Shown one piece after another: positions 18,995 to 28,148 of a stretch of DNA of 64,000 nucleotides. Positions within the stretch are counted from its first letter, which is position 1; each line of letters begins with the position of its first letter. Origin of the DNA: Sphaerochaeta halotolerans (GTDB lineage Bacteria; Spirochaetota; Spirochaetia; Sphaerochaetales; Sphaerochaetaceae). The position numbers were made by a program, and so were the translations under genes. The notes under the pieces were generated by a model, which did not search any database, was not told where the DNA came from, and saw only the letters and a program-made list of their open reading frames with translations. Location: contig NZ_QUWK01000005.1 of assembly GCF_003429665.1 (NCBI RefSeq), positions 124,001 to 188,000 of the forward strand. Reading direction: 5' to 3'.

Positions 18995-19505
18995 AAGGTT
19001 GCTCGTCGTAATCGACATGCAAAAAGATTTCGTTTCCGGTAGCCTTGGCACTGCTGAAGCACAGGCAATCGTGGAGAAGGTGGCAGCAAAAGTAGCGAAG
19101 CACGATGGAAAGCTTGCCTACACCTTGGACACCCATGGACCAGAATATCTGGAGACCAGCGAAGGAAAACATCTCCCTGTGCTTCACTGTATCAAGGGGG
19201 AGGAGGGTCACGAGCTGGTCGATTCGCTCAAAAAGCCACTGAGAGATGCACTGGTCTTTGAGAAACCCACTTTCGGTTCTGTTAAGCTTGCAACATACAT
19301 TGCACAAGATGAATCAATCTCTTCGGTTGAGTTGGTCGGTGTATGCACAGACATCTGTGTTGTCTCCAATGCCCTATTGATCAAGGCAATGCGACCAGAG
19401 CTTTCCGTCCTCGTTGATGCAAGTTGTTGCGCAGGAACCACCACCCTGAATCATGAGGCTGCACTCCAGACGATGCGTTCTTGCCAAATCGAGGTTTTTT
19501 CTTGA
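18951..19505 (+). CDS. Isochorismatase-family cysteine hydrolase (nicotinamidase-like)
   Basis: 184 residues from the ATG at 18951, preceded by GGAG and overlapping the previous gene by 44 bp in another frame. The triad of the family is visible: Asp in VVIDMQKDF, Lys in FEKPTFG and Cys in VCTDICVVS. Nicotinamidases and related amidases share this pattern; the VDASCCAGTT segment also fits. The metal-binding triad typical of true PncA is not obvious, so the substrate is unassigned. Probably co-transcribed with the superoxide-reductase-like gene. Confidence 0.8.
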   Translation: MHTAIKKDYSKPLSRRLLVVIDMQKDFVSGSLGTAEAQAIVEKVAAKVAKHDGKLAYTLDTHGPEYLETSEGKHLPVLHCIKGEEGHELVDSLKKPLRDALVFEKPTFGSVKLATYIAQDESISSVELVGVCTDICVVSNALLIKAMRPELSVLVDASCCAGTTTLNHEAALQTMRSCQIEVFS

Positions 19506-19576
19506 ACAGGTCATAGACAAAGAGCACCCTGACTTGTAGGATACGGTGTACAGACACTTTACTAAGGAGGCTGCTC

Positions 19577-20779
19577 ATGGAACAGTCCTTATCGTATGTT
19601 CTGGTAACCCCATATACCGTAGCAAAAAGTCGCACCGGCGGGGTGCTATCCAGACTTCTTTCTCGCATTTCCCTCGAGCTTGTTGGTGCTCAGATGATTG
19701 CAATGGATCAGACCATTACCGAGGAATATGCATTGATTATCAGGACGCGGGAGAAGGATGAGGGAGTCAACACCTCAAACCTTCTTTCTTCTTACATAGA
19801 ACAAAACCTTGGGCCCACGGGTGGAGTAAAACACCGTTCCCTATTGCTCCTGTTCAAAGGCGAGCATCCTTGCGATGAACTCACCAAGGTGGTTGGCTCC
19901 TTCCAGAAAGAAGCCCGTTTGGTGGAAAACGTTACCGGTATGTCAATTAGAGACACCTATGCCGATTTGATCTACACCGATGAGAAAGAGAGTGAAATTC
20001 TCTATTTTGAGCCGGCGGTCATCACTGCCCAAAGCCAGAATGAGGCAGACCAGACGCTTGCCCTCTTTGGTTCCTGGTTGCCGGGACAGAACAACATCGT
20101 CAAGAACAGACCTCCTGAATACTACGAAAAAACCCAACGCACACTGGTAATCATCAAACCAGACAACTGGAAGTATGCATCGAGTCGCCCCGGAATGATC
20201 ATAGACATGTTCAGCCGAAGTGGTCTCCGCATTGTAGGCATCAAGGTGTTGAAGATGTCTGTCTCCCAGGCACTGCAGTTCTATGGCCCAACCAAGGAAG
20301 GATTGAAAGCAAAACTTGCTCCCATCTACGGTATGCAAGCAAGGGAACTGCTAGAAAGTGAGTTCAATGTACTGCTTGGAGACCAACTCCAGAACATCCT
20401 GACCAACAGCTTTGGAGACATGTACAGTGAAGAACAGTTCGAACGTATTGTTGAGTTCATGGCCGGTATCAAACCAAGCGATTGCAAGGCTGAGGACTTG
20501 GAAAAACCAGGTTTGGTTAAATGCATGGTACTGATCTATGAAGGCGTTGATGCAATTGGGAAGATCAGAACCATTCTTGGCCCAACCGACCCAAACAAAG
20601 CGCCCGCTGGAACCATCCGTAGGGAATTCGGCTCCAATATCCGCGTCAATGCAGCACATGCGTCCGACTCCCCTGAAAATGCCCAACGGGAGATGGGTAT
20701 ATTGCAAGTTGAAGAAAATTTCAATGCTACCCTGATCAAGGGGTATCTCGAATCTAAAGCAACCACTTCTTCCTGCTAA
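19577..20779 (+). CDS. Tandem nucleoside diphosphate kinase-like protein
   Basis: 400 residues. The second half (about 188-385) is an NDK domain: RTLVIIKPDNW opening strand, RREFGSNIRVNAAHASDS with the phospho-His at ~361 in the conserved NxxHxSDS context. A long insertion separates the start from the active-site part. The first half (about 5-180) repeats the beginning of the fold (SYVLVTPYTVAK, then SRLLSRISLELVGAQMIAMD) but has no active His. A normal NDK is ~140 residues. AAGGAGG lies before the ATG. Confidence 0.8.
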   Translation: MEQSLSYVLVTPYTVAKSRTGGVLSRLLSRISLELVGAQMIAMDQTITEEYALIIRTREKDEGVNTSNLLSSYIEQNLGPTGGVKHRSLLLLFKGEHPCDELTKVVGSFQKEARLVENVTGMSIRDTYADLIYTDEKESEILYFEPAVITAQSQNEADQTLALFGSWLPGQNNIVKNRPPEYYEKTQRTLVIIKPDNWKYASSRPGMIIDMFSRSGLRIVGIKVLKMSVSQALQFYGPTKEGLKAKLAPIYGMQARELLESEFNVLLGDQLQNILTNSFGDMYSEEQFERIVEFMAGIKPSDCKAEDLEKPGLVKCMVLIYEGVDAIGKIRTILGPTDPNKAPAGTIRREFGSNIRVNAAHASDSPENAQREMGILQVEENFNATLIKGYLESKATTSSC

Positions 20780-20832
20780 GGGATCTGAGGTGTATTGCAT
20801 CTGCCTCACCTCCTGAATCCCAAGATACTTTC

Positions 20833-20864
20833 CATCCATGCTACGCACTGCGTAGTAATGGATG
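20833..20864. repeat. Inverted repeat between convergent genes
   Basis: CATCCAT (20833) pairs with ATGGATG (20858), and inside it CTACGC pairs with GCGTAG around a three-base loop, giving a ~13-bp interrupted stem. It lies 53 bp after the NDK-like gene. There is no T run, so intrinsic termination is doubtful. The rest of the 20780-21039 gap shows nothing else. Confidence 0.5.
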
Positions 20865-21039
20865 TGAACAAGCACTCCCTTTACAACAAAAAAGAACTCC
20901 GCAGAATCCTCCCTTTTTACTTCTTAGCTTGTTTACACTACTCTACGTTGGTATTTTGGAAGAGAGCATACTTCGCTTGTTCTTCATTCTTGGCCTATCA
21001 ATACACAATGATCATGTATACCTTGACGTATCTCATCTT

Positions 21040-23091
21040 CTAGAGGAAACAGCGTGGTGTATCATCAGCAAGCAGCTGCTCATATTCTGAGACCTCCAAG
21101 GGCTGGCTGTAGAAATACCCTTGCACGCCGTCACAGCCCATAGAAGCGAGCATCCTGGCTTGTTCTTCGCTTTCCACACCTTCAGCGATGGTGGTAATAC
21201 CCAGGTCTTTTGCCATGGCAATGACATGTTGGATTACCACCCTTCCTTGCTCATTCGAGGTAAGGTCGGTAAAAAATCCTTGGTCCATCTTGATCACATC
21301 AATCTGTACATCCTTGAGCATCGTAAGAGAAGAGTATCCTGAACCAAAATCATCCAGGGAGACCAAGAAGCCCTGACTTCTCAATGTGGTCAACACAGAA
21401 GCTAGATGGGTCATGTCATGGAGAAACAATGTCTCTGTCAATTCGAATTCCATGAGATGGTGGTCTACGTTAAAGTGGTCTACCAAGCTTACCAGACTCT
21501 CCTCATAGTCGGTAACGAGGAGATGTGCCCTTGATTGATTGACTGAGATAGGTAGCAGTGGTTTGCCTTCTTCCTCCCAACGCTTAAGCAACTTACAGAC
21601 TAGCTTCAAGACGTACATGTCCAACGGAATGAGGAGATTGTGTTTTTCGAACAAGGGAATGAATTGGGAAGGGGTCAGGAGACCTTTTTCGGGATGCTTC
21701 CACCTTACCAGAGCCTCTCCTCCGATTAGACGTCCTGTAGCAAAGGAATATTTGGGTTGTATCTGGATGAAAAACTCTCCAGACCGTAACGCCTTGCCAA
21801 ACACATTCTCCAACTCACTCTCTTCCAGCAACTGGTCCTTGAGAGCCTCCTCATAGAAGAGATACCAGCCTTGCTTTGTCTCCTTCAGTGCTGAGAGCGC
21901 AAATAAGGCACGGTCAATATAGGAGTTGATCTGCAGATTAGTTTCATCAACCAGCGATATACCGATAAGTATCTCCAACTGGAACTGGGATGCCTTGGGA
22001 AAAGCGAACCGACGCAACTCCTCCCCAATAATGGCAATTCTCCGATGCAAAGCTGCCTTCTCGCGGTAACTTACCAGCATGATGAACGAATCACCGCTAA
22101 ATCGAGCACACAGTCCATCACGAGTAACATAACGCGGAATGACCTTAGCGCAGTGCAAGAGCAGAGAATCACCAAATCCATAGCCAAAATGGTTATTGAT
22201 CAACTTGAATTTCCTGATATCCAGAATCATGACCGCATAGGAGTCTCTTGAATGCTGCAAGCGCTGTTTCGCTTCTTTTTCGAAGAGATTCTTGTTGGGG
22301 AGTTTTGTCAGCGTATCCTCATAGGCAAGACGCCATAAGGTCCTTCCATAACGATGATCCATGGAAAGTAGGTACACGAGGAAAAGAAAGAAAATGACAA
22401 GCGCCATCACTGCCATGGAAAGGAAGGATTGGAGTATGGCTAACGAGACAGAATCAGCAAGTCCTCGTTCGGCAACCAGGACAAACTGTCCCAATCCATT
22501 TCCAAGCTCACTCGTAAAAAGCTGGATTGACTCATCAGCTTTGGTGGCAAGACTATCAAGCCCGTCCAGGCCCCCATCTGTCTGCCAAAGTATGGTTCCT
22601 TCTGGATTGATCCAGTATCCAGTGAGAGGTTTTCCATCAAACAGTGCATCATAGACCTTCGTAGGAATAGCATGGAATATGGTGAGATAGGTACCGTCTA
22701 TGAGATCAACTTTTGCAGAGTACCGTAAAGAGCCACCTACCCGGGCGATGGGAGGATAGAGACCTGTTTCCTCCCAATGAATACCGGCATTATCGAGTAG
22801 TGCTTGTGCATTCTCCCTATCGAGGGATGCTATTTGATCCACTAATGATTGCAGGAATCTTTGATCTTCATGTATTTGCTGGATGACCAACTGGGCACTC
22901 TGGTCTGCCAGATACTGGAGCTGTCCTTGCTTTTCCTCCCAAAGTGACTGTTCCAGCTTTCGATAGAACTGTTGGAAAAATATCGAGAGCATTACAATCA
23001 AGAAGAGGCTGAGCAGAATGACACGGCCGGTCAGCTGACCTGCTCGGTGCGAATCCTGTCTTCCAGCAACTGGCTGATCCTTGTTTTCCAT
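21040..23091 (-). CDS. Membrane EAL-domain cyclic-di-GMP phosphodiesterase with degenerate GGDEF
   Basis: 683 residues: TM1 (~22-42), an extracytoplasmic sensor region (~45-210), TM2 (~222-245), a GGDEF-type domain whose signature is SGDSF (catalytically inactive), then an EAL domain (~430-675). The EAL domain keeps GGEALVRW, FELTET, LDDFGSGYSSL, IKMDQGFF and IAEGVESEEQ, the metal and catalytic residues for hydrolysing c-di-GMP. AGGAG precedes the ATG. Expected role is to lower c-di-GMP in response to an outside signal; the degenerate GGDEF may act as a GTP sensor. Confidence 0.9.
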   Translation of the reverse strand: MENKDQPVAGRQDSHRAGQLTGRVILLSLFLIVMLSIFFQQFYRKLEQSLWEEKQGQLQYLADQSAQLVIQQIHEDQRFLQSLVDQIASLDRENAQALLDNAGIHWEETGLYPPIARVGGSLRYSAKVDLIDGTYLTIFHAIPTKVYDALFDGKPLTGYWINPEGTILWQTDGGLDGLDSLATKADESIQLFTSELGNGLGQFVLVAERGLADSVSLAILQSFLSMAVMALVIFFLFLVYLLSMDHRYGRTLWRLAYEDTLTKLPNKNLFEKEAKQRLQHSRDSYAVMILDIRKFKLINNHFGYGFGDSLLLHCAKVIPRYVTRDGLCARFSGDSFIMLVSYREKAALHRRIAIIGEELRRFAFPKASQFQLEILIGISLVDETNLQINSYIDRALFALSALKETKQGWYLFYEEALKDQLLEESELENVFGKALRSGEFFIQIQPKYSFATGRLIGGEALVRWKHPEKGLLTPSQFIPLFEKHNLLIPLDMYVLKLVCKLLKRWEEEGKPLLPISVNQSRAHLLVTDYEESLVSLVDHFNVDHHLMEFELTETLFLHDMTHLASVLTTLRSQGFLVSLDDFGSGYSSLTMLKDVQIDVIKMDQGFFTDLTSNEQGRVVIQHVIAMAKDLGITTIAEGVESEEQARMLASMGCDGVQGYFYSQPLEVSEYEQLLADDTPRCFL

Positions 23092-23322
23092 AATACTCCT
23101 ATAGGTGGGTCTTCAGTATTATAGTGGAATAAGGAGATGAATCAAGGTGGAAGGAGTTTCCTGCGTACGCTTTTCCCCTATTCTCAGTTGTCTTTGACTT
23201 CTTCAGGCCTGCCTTGTTTGCCTTGCTTATTTTATGCTTTCACAGTGCTACATGATGTACGCTACTAGGATATTCTCACGAATTGGTTTCATTGCTGTGC
23301 AGGGAAGCGTCGGGCCAAACCG

Positions 23323-23994
23323 TTAGGTAATATTCTGGGTTAGGGTAAATTCAATCGGTTTGCCTCGGTAGTATCCACGTTTCTCCTCGCTCATCAATAC
23401 AGCAAGGTGCAGCATGATTTCATCAGCAAGCTTTTGTCTTGTTTCTGCATCAATGCGTCCACCCTTCTGGATGATCTCAAAGGGCTTACCTACCTTGATT
23501 GAAATAGCCGTTCGTCTCAGACGTTTCATATTTGCTTTGGTCTTTTCGAAGCCCATGACTGCTACAGGAATCATTGGTACGTTTTTCTTGTGAGCAATGA
23601 ACGCAACTCCACCCTTCCCCTGCTGGAGGGTCCCATCCTTGCTTCGGGTACCCTCTGGGGCAATGGCTAGGATGTGGTTTTGATCGAGCACCTTGAAACA
23701 AGCATCCATGGTGGCGCGCCCCATGTTCTCTCGGTCCACAGGAATGCTCCCCCAGGTCTCCATCAAATAAGCCATGAATGTATTCTCCCAGAGCTCTTGC
23801 TTGGCCATGGCATGGAGTTTCCTTGGTTGCAAGAACTCATAGAGCATGGGACCTTCAAGGTTTGAGGTATGGTTCACCATCATCAGAAGCGGCCCCTCCA
23901 TGGGGACGTTCTTCAACTCACTGCGGTCAATTTTGAAGCAAATGCGGAAAAAGGCACGCAGTAAGCCATTGACTATTCGCTCACTCAGTTTCAT
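23323..23994 (-). CDS. PlsC-type 1-acylglycerol-3-phosphate acyltransferase
   Basis: 223 residues from the Met at 23994; an upstream start at 24066 would overlap the MFS gene. The acyltransferase motifs are NHTSNLEG (motif I, the usual HX4D is here HX4E), GSIPVDR (motif II), PEGTRSKDG (motif III) and VPMIPVAVMG (motif IV). It would esterify lysophosphatidic acid at sn-2 in membrane lipid synthesis. It is 37 bp downstream of the MFS transporter gene on the same strand. The 23092-23322 stretch upstream of the EAL gene end holds no gene. Confidence 0.85.
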   Translation of the reverse strand: MKLSERIVNGLLRAFFRICFKIDRSELKNVPMEGPLLMMVNHTSNLEGPMLYEFLQPRKLHAMAKQELWENTFMAYLMETWGSIPVDRENMGRATMDACFKVLDQNHILAIAPEGTRSKDGTLQQGKGGVAFIAHKKNVPMIPVAVMGFEKTKANMKRLRRTAISIKVGKPFEIIQKGGRIDAETRQKLADEIMLHLAVLMSEEKRGYYRGKPIEFTLTQNIT

Positions 23995-24031
23995 TGGTCC
24001 ATAATAGCAGAGAGCGAGACCACTGCCAAGC

Positions 24032-25219
24032 TTATCGCCTTCGCACCAGAGCCCAGATGTAGGCAAAAACCAAGAGTGTTGCAGTGATGGCCATCAATGT
24101 GAAAGAGAGCAAGAGAGAATGGGCGCTCCCGATCAATCCAACCAAGGGAAAGATCATGATCATAAACAGGCTATAGGCCATGCTCTGGAAGCTAAGGATG
24201 GTAGCTCGGAACTTGGAGGGAATGAGCTTGTTCAGATAGGTGCTGATGGTAGGGGCTAGCAATCCTTCCATACAACCAAGGATGATATAGAAAACCATGG
24301 TATAGGGGGTAAGTGCTATCCCCCAGAGACAGAGTGCTAGAAAGACGGGACAGGTGATCAGGATTCCTTTCTCATTGATCGTTCGCTCAATGCGATGGGC
24401 ATTCAAGGAAAAGATTGCCGCCAGCAAGGCGTGGGCTGCATAGGCAATCCCGATGACATCAGGGAGATACCCTTGGTCAGTCCAGAAGTTCTGCAGGTAG
24501 AAGAAAAGGCTGATCATGAATGCAAACAAGGACTCACTGAAAACAATCAGGAACGCAATATGAGGTGTTTCCCTGAACACTTTCACGCTGGAAACTATTT
24601 GGGTTTTCAGTGAGCCCATGATTCCAGAGAACAGCCCGCTTCTTGGCTCCCTCTCAATCTCAGGCTCTTTGAAAAACAAAGCCAAGAGGAAGGCAAGAAG
24701 CGTGGTGAGTATAGTGAGGGAGAAGGCATATCCGTAATCGATGGTGGCAAGCAAGCCTCCAACAAGGAAGGCAACCACTGAACATGCCTGATAGAGCAGT
24801 TCATCGAGTCCTTTGACTTTTAGATAGGAGGACTCTTCCTGATCAAGCAACAGCGAATCATAGAGCAAGGCATCCCCTGCACCAGACTCAAGGTTATACC
24901 CCAAGGCACTACAGATGAATCCCAACACCTGCAGGCTGAAGGTAGGGGCAAGGAACATGATGGTGAGGCTAAGGGCACTGAACAGTCTGCCAGAGAGCCG
25001 GCTTACCTTCCTTCCCCAGATGTCAGCAACTGAGCCGGTGGGGACTTCCATCAGGAAACTGGTAATATGGAAAACTGCCTCAAGCGCTCCGAGCTGTACC
25101 AACGAGAAGCCTTTCGATGCGAGATACATCATCCAAAGCCCATGCGTAAAGGAGAGGTTCATCAACGCAGTGAACCCGTAGGATAGTGGAATATTCCTTC
25201 TATACCTTCTCTGTTTCAT
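24032..25219 (-). CDS. Major facilitator superfamily transporter
   Basis: 395 residues with about 12 hydrophobic segments. The loop 2-3 motif appears as GSVADIWGRKVSRLSGR, matching the MFS G-X3-D-X2-GRR/K signature. It resembles drug-efflux-like MFS carriers but the substrate is unknown. The start at 25219 was preferred over an in-frame codon at 25234 because it opens with MKQRRYRRN, a typical cytosolic end. Probably co-transcribed with the plsC-like gene. Confidence 0.85.
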   Translation of the reverse strand: MKQRRYRRNIPLSYGFTALMNLSFTHGLWMMYLASKGFSLVQLGALEAVFHITSFLMEVPTGSVADIWGRKVSRLSGRLFSALSLTIMFLAPTFSLQVLGFICSALGYNLESGAGDALLYDSLLLDQEESSYLKVKGLDELLYQACSVVAFLVGGLLATIDYGYAFSLTILTTLLAFLLALFFKEPEIEREPRSGLFSGIMGSLKTQIVSSVKVFRETPHIAFLIVFSESLFAFMISLFFYLQNFWTDQGYLPDVIGIAYAAHALLAAIFSLNAHRIERTINEKGILITCPVFLALCLWGIALTPYTMVFYIILGCMEGLLAPTISTYLNKLIPSKFRATILSFQSMAYSLFMIMIFPLVGLIGSAHSLLLSFTLMAITATLLVFAYIWALVRRR

Positions 25220-25353
25220 TATTACTCTCCCCAAACCGTATCCATACTAGACTTGCATCGGGATAAGCTTAAGGCAATTCTAACAAAATTGGGCCTAGAG
25301 ACAACACAAAAAAAATATTTTATGATATCATTGCGAGGAAAGGAGTTTTGGAC

Positions 25354-26499
25354 ATGGAAACACGGTATTTTGAAACATTTGACATTCACGCATCCCTTCT
25401 TGGGTTTGGCGCAATGCGCTTGCCCGTTACCCCTGACGGCAAGATCGACAGGAAACGCGCCTTGGCAATGATGAGGGAAGCCTATGAAGCTGGGGTGAAT
25501 TATTTTGATACCGCCTACCCATATCATGGGGGGGAGAGCGAACCATTGGTAGGGGAATTCCTCTCTGGCTTGGACAGGAGCACCTTTTACGTAGCCACAA
25601 AACTCCCCCAATGGTCGGTACATTCAATTGATGATGCAAAACGGATATTTGAGGAACAGCTTGCAAGACTGCAACAGAGCTATATCGACTTTTATCTTAT
25701 CCATTCCATCGACAAGAAGGCCTTCGACCGAATGGTGGACCTTGGAGTGGTTACCTACCTGGAAGAGGAACAGAAGAAGGGCCGTATCAAACATCTGGGC
25801 TTCTCGTTCCACTCCATTTATGAGGATTTTGAATATATCACCCGATTCCGGCCATGGGATTTCATCCAAATCCAATACAACTATCTGGATACTGAGGAAC
25901 AGGCAGGGGACAAGGGGTATGAACTGTGCACTGAGCTCGGCATTCCACTCATTGTGATGGAACCGATCAAGGGAGGCTCGCTTACCCGTCTCTCACCAGA
26001 CTTGGAAGCAAAACTGAAAGCATTGGATGCTGATGCAACTCCAGCATCCTATGCACTACGCTGGGTAGCTGACCATCCGAATGTGAAGGTGATTCTCAGC
26101 GGCATGTCCACTGAGGAACAGGTCAGAGAGAACCTGCAGACATTCTCTCCTTACAAACCGTTGAACGAAAACGAGCGAGCAGTTCTCCAAGAGATTGCAA
26201 ACAGCATGAGAAGCCGTATCGGTAATAATTGTACCGGTTGCAAGTACTGCATGCCCTGCCCCTCCGGCGTCGATATTCCAGGAAACTTTGCACTCTGGAA
26301 CAAATACCGGATGTTCGACAATTATGAGGTAGTCAAGAACCAGTGGGAACAGAAGAGCGACGAGGACAAGCGACCACCATCCTGTACGGAGTGTGGTCAG
26401 TGCATCCCTCTCTGCCCACAGCATATCGACATCCCTACTGATTTGACTCAGGTGCAGGAGGAGTTGGAAGCTGCACGAGTAGCCTATTATAACAAGTAA
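25354..26499 (+). CDS. Aldo/keto reductase with C-terminal 4Fe-4S ferredoxin-like domain
   Basis: 381 residues. The N-terminal TIM-barrel (1-~280) has the AKR signature GVNYFDTAYPYHGGESE with catalytic Asp/Tyr, and KHLGFSFHS. The C-terminal region carries two clusters of cysteines, CTGCKYCMPCPSGVDIP and CTECGQCIPLCPQHIDIP, as in AKRs that couple to iron-sulfur electron transfer in anaerobes. AGGAG eight bases upstream supports the ATG at 25354. The substrate is unknown. A terminator follows directly. Confidence 0.9.
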   Translation: METRYFETFDIHASLLGFGAMRLPVTPDGKIDRKRALAMMREAYEAGVNYFDTAYPYHGGESEPLVGEFLSGLDRSTFYVATKLPQWSVHSIDDAKRIFEEQLARLQQSYIDFYLIHSIDKKAFDRMVDLGVVTYLEEEQKKGRIKHLGFSFHSIYEDFEYITRFRPWDFIQIQYNYLDTEEQAGDKGYELCTELGIPLIVMEPIKGGSLTRLSPDLEAKLKALDADATPASYALRWVADHPNVKVILSGMSTEEQVRENLQTFSPYKPLNENERAVLQEIANSMRSRIGNNCTGCKYCMPCPSGVDIPGNFALWNKYRMFDNYEVVKNQWEQKSDEDKRPPSCTECGQCIPLCPQHIDIPTDLTQVQEELEAARVAYYNK

Positions 26500-26521
26500 T
26501 AGCACCCTACCCTTTAAGAAG

Positions 26522-26549
26522 CCACGCTAATAAACCAGCGTGGTTTTTT
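26522..26549 (+). terminator. Intrinsic terminator after the ferredoxin-type AKR
   Basis: CCACGCT pairs with AGCGTGG across an 8-base loop, followed by six T residues. Confidence 0.88.
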
Positions 26550-26623
26550 ATGGTGGAATGTTCATCACCTTGATTCTCTCTACTTCATTCCGATAGCGAT
26601 ATATACTCAGCATGAGGCAAACC

Positions 26624-27027
26624 ATGCAATATTTCAGTACAAGTACAGCAAGTAAGAGATGGGAATCAGCGATAGAAGAGTTCGTCGGCTTTGCAACGAA
26701 GGGAGAATAGAGGGGGCTACCAAGATGGGGAGCAACTGGATTATTCCTGATCACGCAAACAAACCCATCGATGCACGCACACATATAGAAAAGCATTACA
26801 AAGGAATTGTCTATGACTTCCAGGCTGTTGATGCATTGAAACAAGCAATCGACAACCATAGACCCTTCTCTGCTACCCTCGCTCGTACCCTCCATGAAAA
26901 CCTTTTGGTTGAGTGGACCTATCATTCAAATGCAATAGAATGGAATACTCTTACCCTCACTGAAACAAAAGTTGTGCTGGAAGGCCTTACCATTGGAGGA
27001 AAGACCATGGTAGAGCATCTGGAGGAA
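26624..27027 (+). pseudogene. Fic/DOC-family gene remnant, frameshifted and interrupted by repeat B
   Basis: Translation from 26624 gives MQYFSTSTASKRW, then the frame shifts at the GGG of 26661-26663 and continues as GISDRRVRRLCNEGRIEGA, a winged-helix/excisionase-like start. It goes on into a Fic N-terminal region (NLLVEWTYHSNAIEWNTLTLTET with the inhibitory-helix-like motif, then GGKTMVEHLEE). One extra G would restore a single frame. The catalytic HPFxxGNGR motif is absent: the coding sequence runs into repeat copy B and no Fic sequence follows. Fic proteins AMPylate or otherwise modify target proteins; this remnant cannot. Confidence 0.78.
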
Positions 27028-27183
27028 ATGAAAGGTATCAATACCTCAGGGCAAGCCCTGGACTCAAGAGGCGTTGCCTCCTTTTCCGCCCCAAGGGACG
27101 GGGTATCTTACCTTGCTTTCCCGGCACTCGCTCCAGAGAGGAACCATCATGCTGATTCCTTTCCTCTCGCTCCGTTGGGGAAT
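27028..27183 (+). repeat. 156-bp structured interspersed repeat, copy B
   Basis: Same element and orientation as copy A, with several substitutions (for example ATACCTC for ATACCCC, AAGAGGC for AGGAGGC, CTCCAGAGAGG for CTCGGGAGAGG). It directly follows the Fic remnant and has AATGA at both edges. Because it contains no stop in this frame, it falsely joins the Fic remnant to the downstream ADP-ribosylglycohydrolase-like gene. Confidence 0.92.
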
Positions 27184-27234
27184 GAAGCACAAAGAGACTC
27201 GTCTTTTCCGGGCACTTACGCTATTGTAGGAATC

Positions 27235-28146
27235 ATGAGTATACAAGAACGTGCAAATGGCGCATTGCTTGGTTTATTTGTAGGCGATGGCTTTGGCAGT
27301 CAGTGTGACGGCCTCTCAAAGGAAACACTCCAAGAAGAAGGTATCAATACGCTTCAAGAGGTATTTTCCCTCGAACACCTACGCAGCGATTGCGGCATCT
27401 CAGGAGAGGTAAGCGACCTGGCGCTACTGCTTTCCATGAGCCTGTTGTCCAACCAAGGCCTGGATGCTGATCATTTCCATGCATTGGTCAATCGCTACCG
27501 CGAGGAGCGTGAAGAGGGCTACCCTCTCGACGCATACCGCGCAGCGCTTCCTCTCTCTGTCGTCGTAGCAATAGCAGGTATTGAGCTGAAACAAAAACAG
27601 GTCAGGGATATAGCCCTCAATGTTGCTTCGCTCTTCTGTGAAGATTCTCTTGAAAAAGAGGCGGTAGCATTCTTCTCCCACTGTCTCTACCTTCTGATCA
27701 ATGAGGAGGTGTTTGATGCAGAGAAACTGGTGCATGACTTGCTCACACAACGTGGAGGGAAAAATCTGGATGAACAGCTTACCTCACTCCTGTCCAGAGC
27801 AAGAAAACCTGAACTTATCCTCTCGGGGAATCATACATTGAAGGAAACACTGCTCTTGGTGTTTCATACAGTATTGCATGCTCCTAATTTCGAACAAGGA
27901 ATGAGTGACATCGCAAGAATGGGTGGAGATGCACGCCTCGCTGGTGGTCTCTATGGAGCGCTCCAAGGAGCACTGAGGGGACCAGATCTGTTTCCTGATC
28001 ATTGGATTGACGAACTGGTTTCCTCTTCTGCAGTTGAGCAGGCAATCAAAAAACAGACACTTTTTAAACGAGAGACGATAAAGATGGAAAGGCTTGCCTT
28101 GACCATGAGTGAGAGACTACTGAACGCTACAGTATTTGGGAGGTAA
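27235..28146 (+). CDS. ADP-ribosylglycohydrolase (DraG)-like protein
   Basis: 303 residues from the ATG at 27235, which has TAGGA upstream. It opens with ERANGALLGLFVGDGFGSQ, the characteristic start of the ADP-ribosylglycohydrolase fold, and has DLALLLSMSLL in place of the usual metal-binding TDDTxM motif, then ARMGGDARLAGGLYGALQGAL near the end where family members have GGDTDT. Most metal-ligating Asp residues are therefore missing, so hydrolase activity is doubtful. It is followed at 2 bp by an aldo/keto reductase gene. Confidence 0.7.
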   Translation: MSIQERANGALLGLFVGDGFGSQCDGLSKETLQEEGINTLQEVFSLEHLRSDCGISGEVSDLALLLSMSLLSNQGLDADHFHALVNRYREEREEGYPLDAYRAALPLSVVVAIAGIELKQKQVRDIALNVASLFCEDSLEKEAVAFFSHCLYLLINEEVFDAEKLVHDLLTQRGGKNLDEQLTSLLSRARKPELILSGNHTLKETLLLVFHTVLHAPNFEQGMSDIARMGGDARLAGGLYGALQGALRGPDLFPDHWIDELVSSSAVEQAIKKQTLFKRETIKMERLALTMSERLLNATVFGR

Positions 28147-28148
28147 CG

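Noticed and set aside
20795-21043. 82-residue frame downstream of the NDK-like gene
   Set aside because: No ribosome site, poor composition (His/Tyr/Leu-rich with random order) and it covers an inverted repeat.
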